A DNA stretch of 64,000 nucleotides from Spirochaetota bacterium (GTDB lineage Bacteria; Spirochaetota; UBA4802; JAFGDQ01), in contig JAXHTS010000015.1 in the NCBI GenBank assembly GCA_034190085.1, positions 57,448 through 121,447 on the forward strand. The letters run 5' to 3'. The notes under the pieces were generated by a model. The model saw only the letters and a list, made by a program, of their open reading frames with translations, was not told where the DNA came from and searched no databases. Positions 14,351 to 23,400 of the stretch are shown piece by piece. A program made the translations under genes and the position numbers. Every line of letters begins with the position of its first letter. Positions within the stretch are counted from its first letter, which is position 1.

Positions 14351-17300
14351 ATGAGCTGGACAGTTGTTATTGCACATACTGAAACAGACCAAAATGTTGC
14401 AAATAAGATTGGAGAATTTCTTGAATCTGCAGGTTATGGTGTATGGCACCTTGGAAAGGTCAAAGTCGGAGAGCATTTTTCTGAAGAAGCTTCAAAAGCT
14501 CTAAGTCTTGGGGGGCCAGTCGTGCTATGTGCTTCAATACACGCTTGTGGCACGGGTTGGGCTCATCATATAATCAACTCTTGCAAATGGTATCAGAATG
14601 TACGTATATATTGTGTTAAAATTGAAAAGGGTGCTTACACCGAGCTACTATCATCTAATAGCCCAGATGCTCAATATTATGAAGACCCAGGAAGAGCATT
14701 GGACTTCTTACTTGAAAGCATTAAAAAACATTATCCAATTAATAGTCTAAACATCCACAATGATATATCTGCAGAAGAAGAACGCCCTTTTTGGGATAGA
14801 CTAACAGCAGTTGCTGAATACGATCAAAATGCGCTTTCTGAATATCGAACAATTTTAAGAGATACTGTAAAGCCCATGTTTCCTCCTGAATTATCGGGAG
14901 ATGCATTTCTAGAACGCTGTAAATTGATGGAAAAAGGGGTTTTGACTAGAGCTGGTGTTCTGCTATTTGGTAACAATCCTTTCATCATATTTCCTTCGTC
15001 TATTATTAACTTAACGGTATATTTGGGCAACGATCAAACAGCAGATTCAAAAACTAATAGATATCGCGGTACCATCCATAAACAAATAATTGAAACTGTC
15101 GATACTATCTATGAGGAAATTGATAAGTGGGAGACAATAACCAATGAAAGCGCTCTTGCAAAAACGGTTTTTGCCTACCCAATTAAATGTATACGGGAGA
15201 TTGTTGCAAATTCAGTTGTGCATAGAGATTATGAAGATGAGGGCCGTAAAGTTCATGTCAGGTTATTTTCAGACCGGTTGGAAGTCATAAATCCCGGTAG
15301 GTGGTACTCGGTTAGTCTGCCCCAAGGTAAATTTGTTTCACTTGACACACTAATAACATCAGGATCAGTAAAAAGAAATTCACGTCTGTCAGAGATACTG
15401 TCTTGGACAAAACTGTTTGAAGGGGAGGCTTGTGGTATTCCCAGGGCTATTAAAGATTGCGAAGAGAAAGACGCACCTATTCCAATCGTAAAAGAAGAAA
15501 ACGGATTTGTTACTGTCATTATACGTCCAGGCAAAAAGATAATAATAGACAGTGATATTCACGTTCATTCCCAGAGCACCAAACTTCCCAAAATCCTTAC
15601 GACCAAAAACCCTACAATCTCGCCCGACAAAATCATAGGCCGAAGTGGCGAATTAGAAAATTTGCATAAGCGTTTGTTCGAAAACAGGCAGGTGGTGCTG
15701 GTGAACGGTTTGGGAGGCATTGGCAAAACCACTATAGCTCAAGCGTACATAGGCAAATACTGGGATGAATACTATCATATCGCCTGGATTAGCCAGACTT
15801 CGGAGGATATTGTTAATGACGTTATTAATACCGAAGGGCTGATGCCCAATCTGAACATACAAAGCCAGGGTAAAGAGCCAAGACAGCTCTTTAATGAAAT
15901 AATCAATGGACTGAACAGGATTCAAGCCGGGCCCAATCTCTTGATAATTGATAATGCCAATGCTGATTTATGCGAATGGTATGATTATTTGCCGCGTCAG
16001 CCGGAGTGGCATATTTTGGCGACTTCAAGGGAGAAGATAGAAAAATTTGATGTACAAGAACTAGGATTTTTATCCCTGGACGATGCTGTTCAATTGTTTG
16101 AAAGTCATTATACGCATGGTAAAATAAGCAGGGGAGAGATAGAAGAGCTTGTAACAACAGTGGATTTACACACATTGACCATTGAGATCTTAGCAAAAAC
16201 AGCACAAATGCAACGGACACACATAAACCAACTAAAAGAAGCAATTGAAAACGACTTAAAAACAAATGTATATGTACACCGCAAGGGCGACAAAATTGAA
16301 AGGGTTACCTCCTATTTAAGCTCCAATTTTACAATGAGCAAATTAACAGAAAATGAAATCTGGCTGCTAAAACAATTTACATGCCTGCCGCCAGAATTCC
16401 ATGACTATGAACTCTTAAAGGAATTGATAAAACCCGAACAGAGCGAAATGGATGATAGTTTTTCCCAGACAATAGAAGAGCTGTATGTTAAAGGATGGCT
16501 GCTTAAAAATCAAAATCCGGACAGCTTTAAAATGCATCGGATAATTGCTGATGTTACAAAGAAACAACAAAACATACACATTGCTGATGTGCTGCCTCTA
16601 ATGGAAAGTGTGACAGAAAAATTAAGCATAGACCAAACCAAAGACAACCCTGTTCATAAATTCCCATGGATACCCTTTGGCAAAACTTTGCTGGGTATTT
16701 TCCCGGACTGTAGCGATGCTAAAATTTCGCACCTGCAAAATAATCTGGCATTAGCGCTTAAAGCCCTTGGCGATTATGAAGGGGCAAAAGAGTTGTTGAA
16801 AAGAGCCATGCGTTCAGCAGAGAAGAACTTTGGCCCTCACCATCCCGCAACCGCGGTGAGTTATTCTAATCTGGCAACCGTGCTTAAAGACCTTGGCGAT
16901 TATGAAGGAGCCAAAGGCTTGTTGGAAAAAGCCATGCGTTCAGATGAGAAGAACTTTGGCGCTGACCATCCATCAACGGCTCGGAGTTATTCTAATCTGG
17001 CATTAGTGCTTCAAGACCTTGGCGATTATGAAGGAGCCAAAGGCTTGTTGGAAAAAGCCATGCGTTCAGATGAGAAGAACTTTGGCGCTGACCATCCTAT
17101 AACCGCGGTTCGTTATTCTAATCTGGCAACCGTGCTTAAAGACCTTGGCGATTATGAAGGAGCCAAAGGCTTGTTGGAAAAAGCCATGCGTTCAGATGAG
17201 AAGAACCTTGGCGCTGACCATCCCACAACCGCGGTGAGTTATTCTAATCTGGCAAGCGTGCTTCAAGACCTTGGCGATTATGAAGGAGCCAAAGGCTTGT

Positions 17301-18043
17301 TGGAAAAAGCCATGCGTTCAGCAGAGAAGAACTTTGGCGCTGACCATCCTACAACCGCGGTTCGTTATTCTAATCTGGCATTAGTGCTTCAAGACCTTGG
17401 CGATTATGAAGGAGCCAAAGGCTTGTTGGAAAAAGCCATGCGTTCAGCAGAGAAGAACTTTGGCGCTGACCATCCCACAACCGCGGTGAGTTATTCTAAT
17501 CTGGCAAGCGTGCTTCAAGACCTTGGCGATTATGAAGGAGCCAAAGGCTTGTTGGAAAAAGCCATGCGTTCAGATGAGAAGAACTTTGGCGCTGACCATC
17601 CCACAACCGCGGTTCGTTATTCTAATCTGGCAACCGTGCTTAAAGACCTTGGCGATTATGAAGGAGCCAAAGGCTTGTTGGAAAAAGCCATGCGTTCAGA
17701 TGAGAAGAACTTTGGCGCTGACCATCCCACAACCGCGGTGAGTTATTCTAATCTGGCATTAGTGCTTCAAGACCTTGGTGATTATGAAGGCGCCAAAGGC
17801 TTGTTGGAAAAAGCCATGCGTTCAGATGAAAAGAACCTTGGCGCTGACCATCCCACAACCGCGGTGAGTTATTCTAATCTGGCAACCGTGCTTAAAGACC
17901 TTGGCGATTATAAGCGAGCTTTGGCATTATCAGAAAAGGCGGTGAATATTCTTACAGGAGCGTTACCCCAGGGTCATCCAAATATTAAAATTGTATCTAA
18001 TATCCATGAATCAATAAAGCAACAGATTCAGAAGGAAGGGTGA
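14351..18043 (+). CDS. NLR-like protein: TIR-like / HATPase_c_4 / NB-ARC / TPR array
   Basis: 1230 aa. Residues 1-130 form a TIR-like fold (VVIAHTETDQNVANKIGEFL) in which the S-x-W-x-x-x-E pattern reads GTGWAHHIIN, so the catalytic Glu appears absent. Residues about 140-400 resemble Schlafen/AlbA-HATPase_c_4 regulators: LTRAGVLLFGNNPF near 198-211, IREIVANSVVHRDY near 281-294, and FSDRLEVINPGRWY. Residues 430-720 are an NB-ARC STAND ATPase: IGRSGELENLHKRL, Walker A GLGGIGKTT (453-461, Lys459), Walker B LLIIDNA (Asp534). Residues 793-1215 are ten 42-residue TPR units, the middle eight almost identical and ending HPTTAV or similar. STAND proteins of this layout act as ligand-triggered switches, with repeats as sensor. 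Together with the upstream TIR gene it is a probable antiphage or self/nonself system. Confidence 0.85.
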   Translation: MSWTVVIAHTETDQNVANKIGEFLESAGYGVWHLGKVKVGEHFSEEASKALSLGGPVVLCASIHACGTGWAHHIINSCKWYQNVRIYCVKIEKGAYTELLSSNSPDAQYYEDPGRALDFLLESIKKHYPINSLNIHNDISAEEERPFWDRLTAVAEYDQNALSEYRTILRDTVKPMFPPELSGDAFLERCKLMEKGVLTRAGVLLFGNNPFIIFPSSIINLTVYLGNDQTADSKTNRYRGTIHKQIIETVDTIYEEIDKWETITNESALAKTVFAYPIKCIREIVANSVVHRDYEDEGRKVHVRLFSDRLEVINPGRWYSVSLPQGKFVSLDTLITSGSVKRNSRLSEILSWTKLFEGEACGIPRAIKDCEEKDAPIPIVKEENGFVTVIIRPGKKIIIDSDIHVHSQSTKLPKILTTKNPTISPDKIIGRSGELENLHKRLFENRQVVLVNGLGGIGKTTIAQAYIGKYWDEYYHIAWISQTSEDIVNDVINTEGLMPNLNIQSQGKEPRQLFNEIINGLNRIQAGPNLLIIDNANADLCEWYDYLPRQPEWHILATSREKIEKFDVQELGFLSLDDAVQLFESHYTHGKISRGEIEELVTTVDLHTLTIEILAKTAQMQRTHINQLKEAIENDLKTNVYVHRKGDKIERVTSYLSSNFTMSKLTENEIWLLKQFTCLPPEFHDYELLKELIKPEQSEMDDSFSQTIEELYVKGWLLKNQNPDSFKMHRIIADVTKKQQNIHIADVLPLMESVTEKLSIDQTKDNPVHKFPWIPFGKTLLGIFPDCSDAKISHLQNNLALALKALGDYEGAKELLKRAMRSAEKNFGPHHPATAVSYSNLATVLKDLGDYEGAKGLLEKAMRSDEKNFGADHPSTARSYSNLALVLQDLGDYEGAKGLLEKAMRSDEKNFGADHPITAVRYSNLATVLKDLGDYEGAKGLLEKAMRSDEKNLGADHPTTAVSYSNLASVLQDLGDYEGAKGLLEKAMRSAEKNFGADHPTTAVRYSNLALVLQDLGDYEGAKGLLEKAMRSAEKNFGADHPTTAVSYSNLASVLQDLGDYEGAKGLLEKAMRSDEKNFGADHPTTAVRYSNLATVLKDLGDYEGAKGLLEKAMRSDEKNFGADHPTTAVSYSNLALVLQDLGDYEGAKGLLEKAMRSDEKNLGADHPTTAVSYSNLATVLKDLGDYKRALALSEKAVNILTGALPQGHPNIKIVSNIHESIKQQIQKEG
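16859..17866 (+). repeat. Eight tandem 126-bp repeats encoding near-identical TPR units
   Basis: Each unit begins at (A/C)G(T)TATTCTAATCTGGC and encodes YSNLA-V-L-DLGDYEGAKG. Units start at codons 837, 879, 921, 963, 1005, 1047, 1089 and 1131. Differences are few and fall at the same places: S/R at position 1, T/L/S before VL, K/Q before DLG, D/A before EKN, and F/L. A more diverged unit precedes the array and one follows it. Confidence 0.9.
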
Positions 18044-18578
18044 ATGAAGAAAATCCCCTGAGAATTCGGGTTTTCAATGTTTAAGAGATACTGCCATTAG
18101 ATTGCGGTCATGAGGAAGCCGGGAGGGGATGTTCCCAGCATCAACCCGGCCCAGCAAGGGATCACCTATTTTAGGCTCTATCTTAATTGCTTCAGCGTCA
18201 AGGTCGCTCAATATGACGCTGACATCTACCCACAAATTAGTGTAAGCCAGGGGATAAGGGGATTATAGAGATAGAGTGATTGGAAAAGTATTTATAGAAA
18301 GGCATTAGCAATGGAGTTAAACAATTGAAATATTACAGCTGTCCTAGGCTTGGTATTCCTGTTAACGTTGCTAAGGAGGGGGCAGATTTTAGAAGAATAG
18401 AAATTGATTAGATATCTCCTTATCCCTTTAATCCCCGCATCTCCTTGTTTTACACAAAAAAATGCGGGTAGAGGTCAGCATATGACGAGCTGCTTCGACG
18501 CTCAAGATCAAGACCTGCATGTAAGTCTATTTGCATAATTATGGTAGTAGTTTAATTTAGCATGTAATTTTCTAATCT
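18044..18578. other. Stretch after the NLR-like gene with a possible gene fragment
   Basis: No intact gene. On the minus strand, about 18074-18255, an open frame reads YPLAYTNLWVDVSVILSDLD and continues through DPLLGRVDAG to a stop. It looks protein-like, but I do not recognise it. It has no clear start and may be a remnant. Confidence 0.35.
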
Positions 18579-18685
18579 ATGTTATTCCTACGAAGGCGGG
18601 AATCTCTCATTATCCTAAAATAATGAAGATCTTTCTTTAAATATAGAGATTCCGATATTCCACTTCGTTTCAACCGGAATGACAT
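18579..18685. repeat. Palindromic intergenic element, diverged copy
   Basis: ATGTTATTCCTACGAAGGCG at the left and AACCGGAATGACAT at the right, with GATTCCGATATTCCAC in between. The right 40 bases align with those of the element at 12948-13030. The left terminal repeat is eroded. Confidence 0.6.
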
Positions 18686-18756
18686 GTACATAATAGTGTA
18701 ACCACCCATTTAATTTACTACCCGTATTTATTTTTTGTATAATTGCTGAAAATAGC

Positions 18757-19077
18757 TTGATTTATTTGAGAATAGCCCTATGCTTTAATGTTTCATTCAT
18801 TTATTATTTATTGGGGAAGGGAGGGCTCTTCTTAACGCGCCGCACAACCCTTCCCGCACCTGTAGAGAAACCATCTACACCTGTAGAATCTTCCTCTACA
18901 GGTGTAGAGAGCAATCCTTCACATGAAGAGCGCATATCTCCATGTGGAGAGCGCATTCTTCATGTTGTAGAGGAATCCTCTACACGTGTAGAACAAGCAT
19001 CTACATGTGTAGAATCCAATCCGCAAGATGTAGAATCTTCCTCTACAACAAGCTATACCCACAAGGGGCATAATTAA
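18757..19077 (+). CDS. Low-complexity reading frame across a palindrome array (doubtful gene)
   Basis: A 106-codon frame runs through the palindromic array at 18866-19047. It gives a repetitive peptide (EKPSTPVESSSTGVESN, EESSTRVEQASTCVESN) after a hydrophobic N-terminus (ALCFNVSFIYYLLG). The periodic EST/VES pattern follows from the DNA repeats. There is no strong ribosome site. It may simply be an open frame produced by the array rather than an expressed protein. Confidence 0.25.
   Translation: MIYLRIALCFNVSFIYYLLGKGGLFLTRRTTLPAPVEKPSTPVESSSTGVESNPSHEERISPCGERILHVVEESSTRVEQASTCVESNPQDVESSSTTSYTHKGHN
18866..19047. repeat. Array of short palindromes built on TCTACA / TGTAGA
   Basis: Copies: TCTACACCTGTAGA (18874-18887), TCTACAGGTGTAGA (18895-18908), TGTAGAGGAATCCTCTACA (18966-18984), TCTACACGTGTAGA (18979-18992, perfect), TCTACATGTGTAGA (19000-19013), and TGTAGAATCTTCCTCTACA at both 18882 and 19029. 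Variant CATGAAGAG / CATGTGGAG arms fill the gaps. The palindromes are nested and spaced by 10-20 bases. Confidence 0.75.
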
Positions 19078-19327
19078 CGATTTATATACATATATTGTTG
19101 CCGCTTCTTATTTATTTGAAGATTTTAAGCGATTGAAGCCAAAGAGCCAAGGGAGATATTGTTTAGTTTGTAGAGAGTTCATTTGAACATGCAATCCTTT
19201 TAATCTGCCTTCATCTGCGGCATAAAATCACACTTTATCACCATCTTAATTATAAAGCAAATTCCGGCATGAAGAGGCATGCGCTTCATCTCTGGAAATA
19301 TTATAAATAAAAGGGGGTGATTGAAAA

Positions 19328-19642
19328 TTGAGGAAACAATCCTTTGCAGAAATAGTAAACTCGACAGAGGTGATGCTATCTGGATTGAGCGCGAACGCTG
19401 ATCGAGTGGCAAAAAGGGGAATAGACTCAAACTTTATTAATAAACTCGAAAGCCTTCAAAGCGAAGCCACAAGCATTAACAATGAACAGGAAGATTTAAA
19501 GGCCAGACTCAAGACAAAAACTCAGGAGCTTGAGAACAAGATAAAGGAAATCAATAAGATGATGAGCGAGGCGAAAAAAGTAGTTAAACTCGAGATGACA
19601 CAATCTGAATGGAAGGCATTTGGCATTGAGGACAAGAGGTAA
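19328..19642 (+). CDS. Small coiled-coil protein of unknown function
   Basis: 104 aa, starting at TTG 19328 with AAAAGGGGGTGA upstream. I do not recognise a family. Residues about 40-85 (INKLESLQSEATSINNEQED, then LKTKTQELENKIKEINKM) form a strong coiled coil. The tail reads MTQSEWKAFGIEDKR. It has no signal peptide and is highly charged. It is isolated: upstream is the palindrome array, downstream a long gap. A structural or phage/plasmid-derived small protein is possible. Clean codon structure and ribosome site support that it is real. Confidence 0.6.
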   Translation: MRKQSFAEIVNSTEVMLSGLSANADRVAKRGIDSNFINKLESLQSEATSINNEQEDLKARLKTKTQELENKIKEINKMMSEAKKVVKLEMTQSEWKAFGIEDKR

Positions 19643-20401
19643 AGGGGCAAACCTAGCGGATGTTCCTGCGTAAAGCTGCCACCTGTTTTTGACTTCGATT
19701 ATTTATCCTATGGTTTCTTTCAATATCGCTAAAATAGCGATCAGGAATGGGTGGCAGGTTTAAGAGGAATACGCATTGTTCTCAGCAGGTTTTATATACA
19801 TACTTATAGTTATCAGACCTAACCCTTATTCTATCTGATAACAGCTCCTCATACCTCTAATAGATATCTATCCTTCACATATCATCGTGATTCTCTTTGT
19901 AAATGACTTCAGCATAGGCAGAATGACAATTGACTGATGTCATTTTTGCAAATATAGGGATCTCATACCGCAGAAAAGACAGCGCAAACAACTGTCTTCC
20001 GCCTATTATTTAGGGAGTTGCATACTTTTACAGAATTTTGCTTGAATTATAAAGTATTTTATAAGAATAGTTCATAAAATATTAATAATTTGAGATAAAT
20101 TTGATTTTTCTCATAGGCATATTATACAGTGATTTTAAGATGTTACAAACACATGTATTATAATAGACCTTGTTCCTAATTCTCTTATGAGAGATCCAAA
20201 TTCAAACAGAAAATTCTAATGCAATAAAATAATTAATAAGCCTTGATAAAACAATATATACATCCAACCCAAAATACATATAAATCCAATAAGGGATTCA
20301 GTGGATTTCTAAAATCAACGCCTGTATCCGCCTTTCTGCTCAGTATATTCTGACTATACAATTATAATACAATTATCACATTTAAGGATATTTTTGGACA
20401 A
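19643..20401. other. Long intergenic stretch upstream of the ergothioneine genes
   Basis: About 760 bases without a supported gene. A possible RNA structure lies at 19676-19757: an outer pair CTGCCACC / GGTGGCAG encloses TCGCTAAAATAGCGA. The rest is AT-rich and should contain the promoter of the fusion gene. Confidence 0.4.
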
Positions 20402-23400
20402 ATGGAAAATAAAGAGACATTTAATAAAAAACGGGGGATATGTGGTATCTGCAGCGCTGGTTGTTGGGTTGTGGCAACCTATGACGAAGAGGGCAAAATA
20501 ATTGAAGTTAAAGCTGATGATGATTCAAGTATGGGCATCATATGTAAATTAGGTGAAGCGTCATCGGATATAATTTACTCAAAAGATCGGCTATTGTATC
20601 CGATGAGGCGAAAAGGCGGAAAGGGAACCCATGATTTCGAGCGTATATCCTGGGATGATGCCCTTGAGATAATTGTGAATAGATTAAATTCAATCAAAAG
20701 GGACTATGGCCCGGAAGCCGCTGCAATTTACACAGGGGTGGGGAGTTTCGAACTATCGATGTGCGAAGTGTATCAGCCCAGGGGTGTTGCTGTGTCCTCA
20801 GCCAATAGCGTGTTGTTCCCCTTTGGCTCTCCCAACACAATGGGCGTTGGGGCATTGTGCTATGTTTCCTATGGAATAATAGCGCCTCATGTTACTATGG
20901 GCGAGCTGCTAATCGACATGTTCTCTGATATTGAAAATTCGGGGCTGATCATTGTATGGGGAACAAATCCGGCTACGGATCTGCCGCCGGTTGATATGAA
21001 CAGATTATTGCATGCGCAAAAACGGGGCGCGCAGGTTGTTGTGATTGATCCCAGAAAGACCATGACCGCAAAACTGACTGACGCAGAATGGATACCCATA
21101 CGCCCGGGCACGGATGGGGCCCTGGCATTGGGCATGTGTAATATATTGATTAAGGAAGAATTATATGATGAGGAATTCGTTAACAACTGGACAGTTGGTT
21201 TCAGCGATTTTTCACAATACGTTCAACACTTCAGGCCTGAGGTTGTTGAGCATATTACCGGGGTTCCTGCCCACACAGTCATATCACTGGCAAGACGAAT
21301 TGCAGAGATAAAGGGCGTATCACACCTAATGTATACAGGATTGGAATATGGCAGCAGCGGGGTTCAGAACATCAGGGCAACAATAATCCTATGGGCCCTT
21401 GCCGGCCAGCTTGATGTGCCCGGAGGGCGTTGTTTTAACATGAAAAAGAATCGCTTTCCAATAAACAGGGATGGGCTTGTTGCAAACCCTGTCAGCAATC
21501 CAAGATTAGGTCGCAATAAGTTCCCTGTTTATGTTAAATACAGGGATGAGGCTCATGCTATTGCCCTGCCTGATTCAGTATTAAACGGCAATCCATATAA
21601 AATTCATTCCCTTATCATATTAGGGGGATCCATCATAACCTCATGGCCCAACCCTAAGCTTTGGGAGGAGACATTAAATGCCCTTGATTTTCTTGTTTGT
21701 ATTGACAGGCAGTTAACAGCGGATTCAGCCTATGCGGATATTGTGCTTCCGGCGACTACTTATTATGAAAATGAATCCTATATGACCTATGGATCTGTAT
21801 TCCGAATAAGAGAAAGGATGATCAATCCGGTTGGAGAGGCGCGCAGTGATTTTTTTATCCTTGCTGAGATTGCAGAGAGGCTTGGATATGGCCACCTGTA
21901 TCCCCAAAATGAAGAGGAGCTTTTGCGTTATGTTTTAAAGAATTCCGGATTTACCCTTGAGGATGTGCGCGGGGCAGGGGGGATTGTATCAATAGAAACA
22001 GAAATGATGCAATACAAGAAATGGGAAAAGGGATTATTGAGGGATGACGGAGAACCGGGATTCAATACTCCATCGGGCAAGTTTGAGATCGCCTCATCAA
22101 TATTGGAAGACTATGGCTATGATCCCCTGCCGGTTTACAGGGAACCGGAGGAGGGGCCATTGTCCTGTCCCGACCTTTTTCAAAAATACCCGCTAATTTT
22201 CAACTCAGGGTCGCGTTCTCGAACAAGCTTTCATACTCAACATCATGGAATAGCATCACTGAACAGGAGGCGTCCGGAGCCGGCGGTTACAATCAATACA
22301 GAGGACGCGAGGGCTCGCGGGATAAAGAATGGGGATGAGGTCTCAATAAAGACATTGAGGGGTTCAGTATCAATGAGGGCATTCGTAACGGAAAATATTG
22401 TTCAGGGTTGCATTGATGCTAATCATGGCTGCGGCAGTCCTGTGGGACCAAAAGCATGGCAGAGGTGTAATATCAATTCACTAACCGATCTGGATCAGTA
22501 TGATCCTATCTCCGGCTTTCCTGTATACAAATCCCTCTTATGCGATGTGGTAAAGAGTCCTAGGAAGGGGGATAAGGTTGTAATCGACTCCGGAGAGTCC
22601 AGCGAGGATTATTCAGAAGGGTATAGGGATGAATCGAATGTTGAGACCATATATCTAGACCATAATGCCACAACACCCCTGGCTCCGGAGGTTAGTGAAA
22701 TAATGAAGGAGATGATGGATTGTTATGGCAATCCCTCCAGCATCCATGAAGCTGGGAAAAAGGCCAGGATCTCTGTTGATCGAGCGCGCCGAATGGTTGC
22801 CCAGTCTATCAATTGCACCGCGAGACGGATCGTGTTTACAGGATGTGGCTCAGAATCCAACAATCTTGCTATAAAAGGGGTTGCCTTTGCCAATTGGGGC
22901 AAAAAAAATCATATAATTACTTCCACTATTGAACATCCTGCCATACTCAATACATGCGGATGGCTTGAAAAATATGGCTTTGAGGTGAGTTATCTCAAGG
23001 TGGACAGCGCAGGAATAGTTGATCCTGATGAATTAAAAAACACAATTAGAAAAAATACTTGCATTATTAGCATTATGATGGCAAATAATGAAACAGGTTC
23101 AATTCAGCCTATTCGTGATCTGGTAAACATTGCAAGGGAAGAGGGGGTTTTGTTCCATTCCGACGGATCACAGGCCTTTGGCAAGATCCCTGTTGATGTA
23201 GAAGCCCTTGATGTTGACATGTTTACCATTTCAGCACATAAGATTTACGGTCCAAAGGGGATAGGGGCTTTATATATTAAAAAAAATCTTACTATGGAAA
23301 GTCTGATTTCTGGCGGCGGCCATGAAAACGGACTTCGTTCCGGTACGGAAAATGTTATAGGCATTGCTGGCTTCGGTATGGCAGCGGAATTAGTCCCTCA

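Noticed and set aside
17523..17741. Repetitive 72-codon frame in the TPR array
   Set aside because: Produced by the 126-bp repeats read in another frame.
18866..19047. CRISPR array
   Set aside because: Units are short palindromes without regular repeat length or unique 30-40 base spacers, and no cas gene is present.
19676..19757. Riboswitch or structured RNA
   Set aside because: Some pairing (CTGCCACC/GGTGGCAG, TCGCTA/TAGCGA), but no match to a riboswitch core I know; noted only in the gap entry.
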